A DNA stretch of 64,000 nucleotides. Source: Bettongia penicillata ogilbyi (lineage: Eukaryota; Chordata; Mammalia; Diprotodontia; Potoroidae). The notes below the pieces were generated by a model. That model ran no database searches, was not told the origin of the DNA, and saw only the letters and a program-made list of their open reading frames with translations. Each line of letters starts with the position of its first letter. Position 1 is the stretch's first letter. The stretch lies in contig JAJHZJ010000413.1 in NCBI GenBank assembly GCA_023548195.1, positions 15,497,941 through 15,561,940 on the forward strand. The letters run 5' to 3'. This document shows, in pieces, positions 24,455 through 35,974 of this stretch. The translations under genes and the position numbers were made by a program.

Positions 24455-25760
24455 AAATAATCTTTACAAAGGAATAATCATTCCCTAATTTGTTTTCTAA
24501 ATTCTATATAGATGTTATTTAAGGTGAGGCATATTAGTATATGTCTGCATCAATATTGCTCTGCTGGTTGTAGAGGTTTATAAGCTATTAATATTGGAGG
24601 AAAGTGCAACAACAGTAACAAAAATGTTAAAAAAATGTTTATTTTAAAATCTCTGAGATAAAAAGGGAAAAATAAATTTTGCTTCAAGTACCTCAGACAA
24701 GCAAAACCTTTTCCTCTGTTTCCATTAGTTTCTCTTATTTGTTCTTTGAGACCTTTGAGAACAAAATTAAATTGCAAAAAGATAGGTACCTCAGAGGTAC
24801 CTCAGCCCATCCTCCAAGATTTTTAAGACAGTCTCTTTCACTTTCTCTGTGGGTGGCTCAGTCTTTTCTCATCCATCTGACCAACTAATGGCAATATGAA
24901 AAAGATTCTACAGTTGGAACTCTTCCAGAAATGACTTATGGGATTCCAAGCACAAGCCAGCTGGTGGTATGTGTACTAACTAACCAAGAGGTAAATGCAG
25001 GCTCTATTAGTCACAAGGGGAAAATGTTTCCCTCAAGCCAAAGCAATTGGTAGGCTTCCTTACACAGAGGCCCTGCCCTGAATCTGGCCATAGGGATTTC
25101 CAAGACAGAGCTGGACATCATAAATTGTATGTGTTGTAATTACAGATATCACTTCCTCAGTAATTTATGGTTCCTCCTGTTGTAGAATTTGGTTTCATTG
25201 TGCCCTTTCTGCTTACAGTGTCTTCACATGATTTCAAGAATTATTTTTCAAAACAACTATATGGATTATATCAGTGAGGATTCTCTCCTCTGGAGAATGA
25301 GGCCCAAGACATTTAATGGTGTTTTTTATAACGTAACAATATAAGTTAAACAACCATCCAAGAGGCTGCTCTTGTATTTCTCTTCACCAAAGATATATTT
25401 CTTTCTTAGTAAGACCTTCGTCAGTGATTTTTTTTTAAATGTGTTCTAAATGAAAGTCAAATTAAAGTTTTGCATCATAGAAAATTTGACAAGCTTATTC
25501 ATCTTTTCATTCTCATTCACAGACCAGAACCTCATCTCATGAAGTAAATAAAAACAAGATTCTAAGTATTTTAGTATTCAATTTTCTACTCCATGTTTTA
25601 CTGTAAGAAATCTAAATTGATGAATAATTTCCCTATTTCATTGAATCTGTAGAAGAGGATTTCCCATTATTGTCACTGTTGTGGTTTTATTAACCCTTTG
25701 GGGGGTTGTTGTAATGACACTGATCATATTTTTATTTTTCTGTGTCCATTCATCATAAAC
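24455..25760. other. Non-coding sequence, no feature recognised
   Basis: No gene supported. A short direct duplication of 'ggtacctcag' type text lies at 24784-24804. Confidence 0.45.
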
Positions 25761-25764
25761 CAGA

Positions 25765-26260
25765 AAACTCGATGAAATTCTGGCTCCACGATTTATGTGT
25801 GATCCTGGAGAGGTCATTTCCTTTCACTAGGCCTCAGTTTGTGAAACAAGTTATGTTAGATCTCAAAGACAATTCCAGCCTCTGAAATATGATAATGGTC
25901 TGCTGTAAGATATTAGAAAGTAGAAGCTTGAAATCATCAAAGAACATGGGGAGATACTATTATTAGCATCTCAGGATACTGAAGTACTGTAGCAAGGACA
26001 ATTGCATGTATGTCCTTGAGAATTTCCAACTATTTTATTTGAAAGTCTAATCAGGTTTTTGTTTGTTTGTTTGTCTTTTTATTTGTTTTTCAGCTGAGTG
26101 ATTCCTAACTTTGAGGAAGATGTAAAACTTTTAGAATTATGGATTTAGAGCTGGAAGGGGTCTTAGAAGCCAATCCCTCACACTCCAGATGATTAGACTG
26201 AGGATGAAACATTAAAGTGACTTGCCCAGAGTATAATGGTTAGTTAAGTATTTAAAAGTA
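25765..26260. repeat. Two MIR-type remnants
   Basis: 25765-25895 in sense ('tgatcctggagaggtcattt', 'actaggcctcagtttgtga'). 26145-26260 antisense ('tgaggatgaaacattaaagt', 'gacttgcccagagtataat'). Confidence 0.6.
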
Positions 26261-26959
26261 GGATGTGTACTTCCTTATATAATCCTAGTTGTTAACCAAT
26301 TGTTCCAAGAACTTTAATTTTTTTTACATTGCAATTTAAAAAAAAAAAGTCATAGGATGACAGATTTGGGAGGGACTTCAGGTGTTATTTGGTCCAAATT
26401 GTACCTGGAATATGAATTTCTTCCATCTACTACAAGTGGTATCTGACCTCCACTTAGGAGCTGGGTTCAAATCAAAACTCACCCTATTTCCTTCCTTCCT
26501 ACCTTTAAGAGTTTGAGGAATTCATTTTAGCTCTACAGTTCCCAGTATTTTCATTTGAAAAAAATAGACTAGACAGTGATTTTTGCAGTCTTGTACGATC
26601 TAAGCATGAGGATATTACCCATAGGCAGGCTGAACTGTAGTGGAGAAGTACCTTTTTTGGAAGCAGTCTATTTCATTGCTTTATAGGTATGATTATTATG
26701 GGAAGGAAAGGGAGTAAGAATTCATAGACAGCCCATTGTGTGCCAGGTACTGTGCTAAACACTTTTACAACTACAACCTCATTTGATCTTAGAAATATTT
26801 CTGTCATATTGAACAATATTATTGGCTACTTGTAATTTTTACTCATCATTGCTCTGCTTTCTGGGGTCAAGCAGCAAACTGTCTGAGGATGACAGGACTC
26901 CCTCCACTCTGTCCCCTTTCAATAAATAATGTAGCATATTTCTGGGTTCTGAGAGGAAA

Positions 26960-27105
26960 CATGGTAGAGATGGTCCAAAAGGCAGGAAGAACTGAGTTCA
27001 AGTCTTGTTGTAGATACCTACTAGCTATGTGTAACTGGACAAGAGATTTCAACTTCTCAGTAATTTAGGCAACTCTCTAATCTAAGTGACATAAAGGAAC
27101 CACCC
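26960..27105 (+). mobile_element. MAR1/MIR-like SINE fragment
   Basis: 'gcaggaagaactgagttcaa', 'ctagctatgtgtaactgga' and 'caagagatttcaacttctca' follow the standard head-to-core order. Confidence 0.7.
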
Positions 27106-27689
27106 AACTTTAGTAATTTCTGCATCTGGAGTTCTCTATTCCAAGGAAATCACATTTCCATTAACTAAACCTATTTCAGAATAATGGCCCTATTGTTTTA
27201 TGCTACCTGGTTCACTATGCCACAGGATCTATATTTTGGTCAATTGTCTTTGTTTGCTTTTACAATACTCTTATCCTTTTATAGGTTGCTTACCTTCATC
27301 ATGCTCATATGTCTCACCTTGACCAAGTGTTCTCATTTCTCAGTAATTACTGGTCTTTAAAATGTCAAGTATTGACTGCTATTTAATGTCACAGCTTCAA
27401 TGACTGAGACCAAACGATGTCATCAGGTATGAATTTCAACTTAAGTCTGACAACATATTTCTGCTTCTCATTTGTACCAGTGCTTCACCTTCATGGCTTT
27501 GGATGTCATGAATTTTATCTTTTACTTTGGCATTTGCTGTCTACCTGACCTCTGATTTCAACATTGTATAGTTCAGATTTGCAAGGTCATTGGTCCTTTG
27601 TACCATTGATCCTAACATTACGCCTGACTATAATGCTCCACACCTACCACTATCCTTAACTCATCTAAACCCTAGGCAACTTCAAATAC

Positions 27690-27825
27690 CCGAAGAATGC
27701 AATGATTTCCTCCTAATTGACCAATATCTTCTCTTCTCCAGGCTAAGCATTCCAAATTTCTTCAATCAATTTTCATATGGAATGAATTGAAAACCTTCCC
27801 ATCCTAGTTGTCTTCCCAGTATTTG
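27690..27825 (-). repeat. CR1/L3 LINE 3' fragment (antisense)
   Basis: 'tctcttctccaggctaagc', 'ttcttcaatcaattttcat' and 'aaccttcccatcctagttg' is the complement of the CR1/L3 segment seen in sense orientation at 63710-63800 ('caatcaagatggtgaaggg', 'gaaggaattgcataag'). Confidence 0.65.
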
Positions 27826-27829
27826 GAAA

Positions 27830-27995
27830 TATTATCTCATTTTTTCCTATGATATTTGCTATGATTATCTCTATTTTAAAAATGAGGAAACTGAGGCAGA
27901 CAAAGATGAAATGAATTGCCCAGGGTCATGTAACTAGTGTTCAAGGTCAAGTTTTACTCAACTTTTTCTATGTCCAGTGCTACGCCCATTCTTAG
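27830..27995 (-). mobile_element. MIR-type SINE, antisense
   Basis: 'aaaatgaggaaactgaggca', 'aattgcccagggtcatgta' and 'actagtgttcaaggtcaag' is the MIR core and head read backwards. Confidence 0.75.
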
Positions 27996-28074
27996 CTGCC
28001 ACTAAGAATGTCATGATGAATCAGCTTTATGTACTCCAGCTTTTTGATATCCTTCCTAAAAATGCCTACATTTT

Positions 28075-28405
28075 AATCTGGCATTCTGGATGTCTATGTC
28101 TAGATGTATATGTACATCTAAGTTCATGATTGTTGATCATCACACAATGTCTTATTACTGTGTACAGTGTTCTGGGGGTTCTGCTCACTTCATTCAGCAT
28201 CAGTTCATATATGTCTTTATAGGTTTTTGTCCGCCTGCTCATCATACAATAGTATCCCATTACATTCATATGCCACAACTTGTTCAACCATTCCTCAGTT
28301 GATTGGAATTACCTCAATTTCCATTTCTTGGACAACACAAAAAGAACTAATATAAGTATTTTTGTACATGTAGGTACTTTTTCCTTTTCCATGATCTTTT
28401 GTAAA
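28075..28405 (-). mobile_element. LINE-1 3' region fragment (antisense)
   Basis: 'ttactgtgtacagtgttctg', 'cattcagcatcagttcatat', 'ccacaacttgttcaaccatt' and 'atttttgtacatgtaggta' match the same order in the other antisense L1 copies. Both ends are truncated. Confidence 0.8.
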
Positions 28406-28519
28406 CCTAGAGTTTTTTGCAGAGACATTTAAGTTACTCTAGATCAAAACCTAGGCATCACATTTTAGGAAGAATATTGATAAGCTCAAGAGGATAAAGC
28501 TAATTTGTTATGGCGTCCA

Positions 28520-28690
28520 TAATGACATCAAGGTGGCATGAATAGAGCACTGAACATGGAGTCAGAAAGACTTGAGTATAAATCTGACTTTATAAACTTA
28601 CTAGCTATATGACCCTGAGCAACTCACTTAATCTGTGTCTGCCTCAGTTTCCTTGTCTTTAAAACAGAGATAATAATGGAAATAATAATT
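28520..28690 (+). mobile_element. MAR1/MIR-like SINE
   Basis: 'aggtggcatgaatagagcac', 'catggagtcagaaagactt', 'ctagctatatgaccctgag' and 'ctgcctcagtttccttgtc'. Confidence 0.85.
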
Positions 28691-28739
28691 GAATAATATA
28701 ATGGGTATAAAAATGAAGAAATATACAAGAAAGAGGATG

Positions 28740-30120
28740 GCAATTGATTCTTCAACAATTATTTAAATTCTTCTTATATACCTGGTACAAAGCTAAATGT
28801 TAGAGATATCAAAAGAGGCAAAAGCTGCCCCAGCCTTCAAGAAGCTCATATTTTAGTGGTAGACACAAGCGTAACTGAATATGGTATAAATTGTAGAAAA
28901 TTTTGGAAGAAAGATAAGGAGATGATGATTGTCAGTGCTCAATAATGGAGAAACAGGAAGAATTATAAAAGACCTCAGTTTTGGCAATTAAGAGATCACT
29001 GTTACCTTAGAGAGAGGAGTTTTAGTTGAATGGTGAGGTCAGAAGTAACACTGCAAAGATTTAAAAGAGAATGAGAATAATGAAACTGGCATACCTAATG
29101 TAGATGATCTCAGCAAATTTAGCAATAAGAGGATAAAAGATGCAGACTGCTAGTTAACAAGAATGGTCACAAGTAAGGATTTTATGAATATGGGGGAAGA
29201 TGTCGGTGTGTTTGTAGACATAGGGAAGCAGCCAGTAAATAAGGAGAGATCGAAGAAATAGTGGTGATTATAGACAGAACAATTTGCTGGAGGAAATGGA
29301 ATGGGATGGAATGATTTGTACATTTAGATGAGTCACCCTTGGCAACCAGAAGCGCTATCTCAATATGTGACAAGAGTGAGGGAGGAGAAAGTAGAGGAAG
29401 GAATCTTAGTGACGTGAGTTACGCATGAGGGGCTGAGGAGCTTGGCCCAAGGGGTGGATAGATTGAGGGTGACAGTCAAGATGGAGAACAATATTAGAGA
29501 TTGCAAGACCCAGGGAGAAGTAGAATAACATCATGAGAGTACAAGGGCATTTTGCATATCTTATATATGCCCCCTTTGAAAGAAAAATGGAACATTTGCT
29601 GCTGATTACAAGATCATGCATGCAGCAATCCCTGTGTGTAGCTGAGGTGGAGTCAAACAAACCGGTAATGGCAAATGATTAAAGTTTAGTAATTCAGAGA
29701 TTAGAGTGTTTGAGAAAGATATATATGTATATATATATACACATGTGTGTACATGTATAGACACATATATACATACATACATAGATTGAGGTGAATAAAT
29801 AAAACTCAAATGAGTATAGGTCACAAGTAAAAATAGTAAAAGGAGATTCTGAATATGGCATGAGGGAGCAAAGGTTATTTCTTCTCCACTACCACAACCA
29901 GTGAGTTGGGGACAGGGAATTGAAGTTGTTCACAAAGGTATAAAATGTGCAGAAAATGATGACCAGAGAGGTCATATTATGAGGAAGAAGTTAGGTTTGA
30001 TGAATGAAAGAAAATAGAAGAAGAGGAGAGTAGAGTAAAATATTTCTTGCTGTTGCAATTGTTATTTAAGGGTAGGGGAAGTAGCTTTATGTCTTCGGGC
30101 AAGAATGAGGCAGTGGATAA
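28740..30120 (-). mobile_element. L2 LINE, decayed ORF2 region (antisense)
   Basis: The minus-strand frame at 29373-29182 contains 'IEIALLVAKGDSSKCTNHSI', which aligns with 'DEEIALLLAKVNSSIEIFDH' of the sense L2 at 39.1 kb. This is a conserved stretch ahead of the RT core in L2 elements. 28950-29050 is the complement of the next L2 segment. The order of landmarks shows it is a separate copy from the one at 30.1 kb. The jump from the 3'-end module (28770-28870) straight to the RT N-terminal side suggests an internal deletion. No intact frame remains. Confidence 0.6.
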
Positions 30121-30134
30121 AGAGAGATTTCAAG

Positions 30135-31740
30135 CTATAATAAGTTAGTCCACAAAAAATTATTGGCCAACACAGTTTAGCATATTAAACTGTGCATACA
30201 AAGAAAGGTAAAACAGTCTCTGCCATTAAAGAAGTCACTTTCTAATGGAGGAGGCAATATGAAAACAAAACAAAACTATATACACACAGTCTACAATATG
30301 GCAAACACAGTCTTGTCTTGGAAAGAAAGTACTAGTAGTGGCAACGGGCATGAGAAGAGGAATGAGAAATGCCTCTTGTGGAAAGTGGGGTTTTAGTGAA
30401 GTCTTAGGGAAGCTGAGACGTGGAGACAGAGAGAATATTTCAAGCATTGGGGGCAACCAATGTGCAATAGAATCAGCACCAGAATCAAGACGTGGAGTCC
30501 TCTGCATGATAAGCAGCACGGCCAGTTTCATTGGATTGTAAGGTACGTGGAGGGAAGTAAAGCTTATGGCTTAAAAGGTAGGAAGTCACCACATTGTGAA
30601 TGGGTTTAGAAGCCCAATAGTGGGTTTTATATTTGATCATGGAGGTAACAGGAAGCCACTGGAGTTTGTTGAGAATGTAACCATATGGTCAGATTTTCAT
30701 TTTGACATTTTAACAGAAGAAAAACTGTGGTGATTAGTAACTTCAGACTGAGACACAAAGTAGCTGGCAGTTTTCCAAGTGTCAGATAATGAGGATCTGC
30801 GCTAGGCTGGCAGCTATATGAGTGAGGAGATGAGTATATATCTGAATGATGTTGTAAAGGTAGAAATGGTAGAACTTGGGAAAAAAATGGATATACAGGG
30901 TGAATATAAGTAAACAGCTGGGGCAAGAGGCGGTACAGTGGATAGATCACCAATGCAGGAGTCAGGAGAACCTGAGTTCAAATCTCACCTCAAGCATTTG
31001 ATACTCACTAGTTGTGTGACTGGGCAAGTCGCTTAACCCCAATTGCCTCATCCTGGGTCATCTCCAGTCATCCTGATGATTATCTGGTCACTGGATGCAG
31101 ATGACTCTGGGGGAGAAGTGAGGCTGGTGACCTGCACAGCCCTCCCTTACTCAAAATAAAGTCAACTGCAAGTCATGTCATTATTTCTCTGATGGCATGA
31201 TCTTCTTTGGCAATGAAGGACGAACACACACAAGTAAGAAGTTACAGATTTGACTGATGTTGCAAGTCTGGTAATTAGGAAATGGTAATGGTCTTGAGAG
31301 AAATTAGGAAGTTCAGAAGAGGCAAATAAAGGGGACAAATAATAAGTTCTGTTTTGGGTATGTTGAATTTAATATGTTTCTGGAGCATCTAGATTGAGAT
31401 TGGCATTGACATAACCAATAAGCAGTTGATAATGTGAAACTCAAGATAGGGAGAAAGGTGAGGGAGGGATAAAAATTTTATAGAAATGTAAATGTTAATT
31501 TAATCCACAGATGCTGAGGAGATCAACAAGTAAATTAGTATACAGAAAAGGAGATGTCCAAGGATGGACCCTTGGGAAATTGTGCCAGTTAGTAGACATG
31601 ACCTCAATTAAGATCCGGCAAACAAGATAAGGAACCATCTGACAGGTTAGTGGAGAGCCATGAGAGAGCAGTGTCAATAAAACCTAGGGTAAATGATCAA
31701 GCCCTTGGGAAAGTCCCTGGAATAATATATACTGACTGAA
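30135..31740 (-). mobile_element. L2 LINE, RT to 3' region (antisense), split by a SINE
   Basis: The minus-strand frame 31677-31495 reads like the middle of an L2 reverse transcriptase: 'HNFPRVHPWTSPFLYTNLL' fits the VPQGSVLGPLLF-type region. Downstream segments follow in order to 30135: 'tgtccaaaac'-type text near 31350, then 'aacaggaagccactggagt' read antisense near 30650. A MAR1-type SINE (30914-31231) sits within it. Not functional. Confidence 0.65.
30914..31231 (+). mobile_element. Opossum-type SINE1/MAR1, full length, nested in L2
   Basis: The head 'gaggcggtacagtggatag' is followed by the B box 'gagttcaaatctcacctca' and 'gtgactgggcaagtcgctt'. The long tail domain is 'tccagtcatcctgatgatta', 'gatgactctgggggagaagt', 'ctctgatggcatgatcttct' and 'ggcaatgaaggacgaacac'. 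It is flanked by the short direct repeat AAGTAA (30908-30913 and 31232-31237). The complete head-to-tail structure and nesting make it younger than the L2 around it. Confidence 0.88.
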
Positions 31741-31924
31741 GCTAAGAGAAAGGTAAGCTAGGATTTGGATGCCTCCCTTGTTTCCAAGTCCATTTATGGA
31801 GCAATATATTGATGACATAAATAGCCACCCTGCCTATTACGTAATATTAAAGCTGAAAAGGAGTTCATACTTATATTGCTGGCACATAAAGTACAGAAAG
31901 ACAGCTATGATGATGAAAAATCAT

Positions 31925-31972
31925 AGAACTTCGGGGTTTTAAGGGACTTCAGGGTTTTAAGGGACTGATGGC
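31925..31972. repeat. Short tandem duplication of a ~20 bp unit
   Basis: 'ggggttttaagggacttca' is followed directly by 'gggttttaagggactgatg'; two copies. Confidence 0.8.
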
Positions 31973-31984
31973 CGAAGAAAAATG

Positions 31985-32335
31985 TCTGTTACAACAAATT
32001 TGACAAGTTGTGCTCCAGTCTTTATTTGAAGCTAGAAATAAATCTACCTGTAGATAGTTGTAATTGTTCGAACTTTTCGCCGGACATCAAGCCTGAACAT
32101 ATACCTTTGAAGTTGCCACCAATTACTGCTAGTTCTCTCCTATGAGCCTGAAAATAACAAATCTAATACTTCTTTCATTTGGCAGCCTTAAGATCTTGAA
32201 TTCAGCCATCAAACCATCTCCTCTCAGAGTTTCTTCACAATTCATAGTTCCTATTACAGGATGGGACAAAAATATCACAATTAACGAATTGTATTTTCGT
32301 CATTCTAATCTCCTTATTCCTAGTATCTTCTAAAT
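31985..32335 (-). repeat. CR1/L3 LINE 3' fragment (antisense)
   Basis: 'ggacatcaagcctgaacata', 'agttgccaccaattactgc', 'tagttctctcctatgagcc' and 'ttcatttggcagccttaag' is the complement of the CR1/L3 3' region. The sense copy at 63840-63960 shows the mirror phrases ('caacagtaggaactatgg', 'gcttggtgttaagctaat'). Confidence 0.65.
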
Positions 32336-32339
32336 TTCT

Positions 32340-33790
32340 GTTATTTTTTTATAAATTCTGAATACCAATTATAATTTTCTTTTCAAATGATACATCCCAA
32401 TTTGCTAATAAGATGAGGCAGAAGTTTCTAGTAGCAATATGGAATAACATCCAAAGTGTGTGTGTGGGAAAGTAGCAAATGTCAATGAAACTGTAATGTA
32501 TTTAAGGAATATAATTTTGTGTTCATATCCAAATTTAATTGAATCAACTATGTGAAGTGATTCTAAATCAATTAAGTCTACTGCATATAAACTCAAGTGG
32601 ACAGGGTAATGATTTGGAATTAAAATATATTCCATTTTTTACTGACTTGGTAAACACAAAGAAAGAAGGGGAAAAGACAGGCTGTTAATTACTAGCTTTC
32701 TGTGATAGTTATTTCTAGGAGATTAAATTTGAATTGGTGCATATATGCATGTTTTAGCTTATGCTTGCTTTTTTACATGTTCAATGGAAATAAAAATCTA
32801 ATAATCTAATGTATTCACTTTTTCCCCCTATAACTCTGTCCTTCCTTTTCTTAACTTTTAAAAGTTGAATAATCCTGGGGACAAAAATACTAACGAAACA
32901 ACCAGAAAAGCTTCACACCACTGTCTGTAACTTGCTTAAATTGATGAGTAGTGTCAAATCAAGGAGAAATGATGGATGTGACCAGATACACTATTAAGCA
33001 CAATAAACTTTATGGCAAGGCTGCCCTGCAAGAGCTCCTGAGATGCTAAAGACTCTGGGAGTTTTATTTCTTCCCTGTTTGGGAAGAGAGGGAGCTAAGT
33101 TGATTGGAGGCTGGGTTTTCTTTTCCCCTGTATTAGCAATAGTTTTAAGGATGTCTTGAGGGGAAGACAGAAAACAAGCTGAGAGAAGGGATGTAGTGGG
33201 ACCTCCCCAGCAAATGGAGCACGAGTATGATCATGGCAGCAGCCTTGATGGCATTACGCATGACTATTTTAAACAGGAATAAAAGGAAGGTTTAAGACTG
33301 AAGTTTTATTAATATTCTTTCTAGCTCTTGTTTAAGATTCTGGAGAACTGAGGGAAACAAGCAAATAAATTACCAAACAGATATATAGGAACTGGTGTTC
33401 TTTTCCCCCTTTTCTTAACCTTATTTAGGATGGTTGGAGAGACTTATCTCTAGACATGTTTTATTCTAGTAAAAATTGCATGCAACAGATCTTATCCAAT
33501 ATCTGAATCACCTGTTTTTTCATGTCCTTACGTCCCTCTGCTCCTCACATGGGGGATGCAGGGGATAGTTCTAGGAACCACATAGTGGAGGGATTCCATC
33601 TCCTAGTTCATTGTGAGATGGTTCTTTCTAATGTGGGACATCAGCAGCAGCTATTCATTTTGTTTCTAACTACGTTCTCAAAGACAGAAGAAAAACTATA
33701 ACTATCTAGTGGTTAAATAAGCATCCTTACTTTCACGAAACATAGCAAAGTTAAAATCAACCAATAATTGTTCCCATGCTGTGGTTGGCC
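32340..33790. other. Non-coding sequence; possible LTR-like stretch at 33.0 kb
   Basis: No gene. 32980-33240 has 'cacaataaactttatggca' and a moderately GC-rich context that could be an antisense LTR with its polyadenylation site, but no ends were found. Confidence 0.35.
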
Positions 33791-33799
33791 ACACTGCCC

Positions 33800-34500
33800 T
33801 AAACCATTTAACCAAATTCATCATTGAACAAACATTTCCTAAATGGCTATTATTCGTATTATGGGGTGTCAAGATATTGAGTGACAGACAAATATTAATA
33901 AAATGTAGCCCTAGCCCTTAAGGAATTTATAATAAACATTTAATATCCCGGCTGTTGTAAATCAATGCAACATGAACTCCTAGAACCTTAAACTCATCAG
34001 GGGAAATATGCAAATGAGAGAGAAAAATAGTATGAATGTCATTTCCTAAATACAATTTTTATCCTAAAGACACTGTTAGGAACTATACCAATATTCCTCT
34101 TACTGTTATAGAACCAAAGTGTCTCAGGCATGGAGATCAAGTGAAAATGCTAGTCATCAGCCCTTGTTAGGATAAAGAGTAGTTAACTATATATAGAAAG
34201 AAATATGTAAATTGAAACAGCTGTCAATAACCCTCAACTCTAGCCAGAAGCCAGAGGAAAGAAGTTTTGGCATCTACTAGGAATTCAGCCATTTTATCCA
34301 AGTAGGACCGAAATTGCAAAGACAAAATAAAACAATGCCTATACTCAAAAAACTTAAAGTTTTCTAGAAGGATACAATGTGTGAACAGAAGTAATTTAGT
34401 GCAAGGTAGGGACTGATGGGAGCATAAAGCCTCCATAAACAAAGCAGTAACTGTGCTGAACCTTGTAAGAATTTAAGAATGAAAAAAGGCATAGACTAAG
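33800..34500 (-). repeat. Probable L2 3' region remnant (antisense)
   Basis: 'tagccctagcccttaagga' and 'atttataataaacatt', then 'atgcctatactcaaaaaac' at 34340, resemble the module beginning the antisense L2 copies at 28.8 and 30.1 kb. Weak. Confidence 0.35.
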
Positions 34501-34739
34501 AGGAAATGCATTGGAGATATGCTGCTGGAGGGGTGGTGGCCTAAGGCAATAGATGGTTTTATTAAAGTACATTTACTTTTTGACACAAAATATTGAAAAG
34601 AGCAAAATTATCAGTGGGTAAATGCACCATATAGAGCTATGATTATTGCTAGATGAATATATCCTCAAGCCAAAGTACTAACTTTATGGGTTTGTGGAAT
34701 ATGCTGTTCAGACATTTTTTTTTTCTTTTACTACTTCTA

Positions 34740-35160
34740 CCCTGGAAATTCAAGTAGGTGACTTACAGGCATTTAATCTGCTGGCTGTTAGTTTTAGGAC
34801 TGGCTGCTGCAGATACCTGGGGCTCTGGGGCTCTCACTTGCTTCCACTGGACTCCTGACCTGGGCTGATAGGCCCAAGATTGCACAGTGCAGTCCCTGCC
34901 TCAGACCTCGTGGGGCTTCCTGCTCAGCCCTGCTGCAGCAGGGATGCTCTGTGCTGTGCACTGTGTGCTCCTCCACCCCGTGGAACAGAACCTTCCCGTG
35001 GACCTTCCAGTCTGTCCTGGGCTGTGAATCAGCCACGGTCTGTCTCCTATTGGATTCTGCCCCTCCAAAATTTGGTCAGTTTCTCTTTTTCAAGGCATCT
35101 GAAGGAAGTTGTCTAAGAGCTTAGGTGAGTAGTTGCTCTCACTCTGCCATCTTGGCTGGG
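34740..35160 (-). mobile_element. Isolated LINE-1 5' UTR (antisense)
   Basis: A GC-rich island in AT-rich DNA. On the minus strand it begins CCCAGCCAAGATGGCAGAGT (complement of 35141-35160), the conserved L1 5' end with a YY1-like site. It continues through ~400 bp of UTR-like sequence with no ORF1 after it. Only the 5' part is present, so 3' sequence was lost after insertion. It differs from the HAL1 UTRs except at the very 5' end. Confidence 0.7.
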
Positions 35161-35489
35161 GAGGTGAATTATTAGTCAAAGTCTTTCCTATAATCTCCTA
35201 GTCTAGTTTTAGTGATCTAGTTTATCTATCGTCTTCATCACAGAGTTTCTGTCATCACATTTCTATCTGGTTATTACCACAATTTGCTATATCCCGATGG
35301 CCAGCCCTGCCAGGCACGTTTTCTTAGGACTGATAAATATACTTACCCCAGGCATATTGAGTGGGAGAGACTTCCGTTGCAGTCTTCCTTCTACTATACA
35401 TGCATACCTACATAAACACATACGTGTACATGTTGGCTTCCTCTATTCCTTACAAAGAATCTCGTGGTCTTCCCAGTTAAGCATCTGTT

Positions 35490-35710
35490 GTTTGGTTGTT
35501 CAATGGTGCCCAGTTCTTACTAACCCTGCAGTCATAGCATGTTACTACTACTATTCATGGGATTTTCTTGGCACAGACACTGGAATGGTTTGCCATTTCC
35601 TTTTTCAGTGGATGCAAACAACATCTTGTCTAGGGTTAGTTTTGAACTCATGTCTTCCTAACTCCATCCTCAGTGCTCTATCCACGGAACCACCTATCTT
35701 GCCTCAGTTG
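35490..35710 (-). mobile_element. Mar4-type SINE, antisense
   Basis: 'tggaatggtttgccatttcc', 'gttttgaactcatgtcttcc', 'gtgctctatccacggaacca' is a tRNA-headed SINE with RTE-like tail read backwards. The 148-codon plus-strand frame at 35297-35743 mostly translates this SINE and is not called. Confidence 0.8.
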
Positions 35711-35754
35711 GTGATATGGTCAGTGGGCATAGCAGCTTGTTAAATCAGGAAATA

Positions 35755-35970
35755 AAAACTAGTGTTTATATAGCCTGTTAAGGTTTACAAAGAACTTTAC
35801 AAATATCATCTTTTATTCTTACAGAATCTTAAGAGGTAGGTGTTATCATTTTCCTCAATTTATAGATGAGGAAACTGAGGCAGTAGAGATTAAATGAATT
35901 GTCCAGAGTCACACAGCTAGTGTGTGAATATCTGAGGCCAAATCTGAGCTCAGGTCATTCTGGCTCCACT
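35755..35970 (-). mobile_element. MIR SINE, antisense, near full length
   Basis: 'gtttacaaagaactttacaa', 'atagatgaggaaactgaggc' and 'gtccagagtcacacagctag' in the usual antisense MIR order. Confidence 0.85.
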
Positions 35971-35974
35971 TCCA

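Noticed and set aside
34740..35160. CpG-island-like promoter of a host gene
   Set aside because: The GC-rich segment has an L1 5' end with the YY1-like motif; no exon follows.
35297..35743. 148-codon plus-strand frame
   Set aside because: Much of it is an antisense Mar4-type SINE; no host domain.
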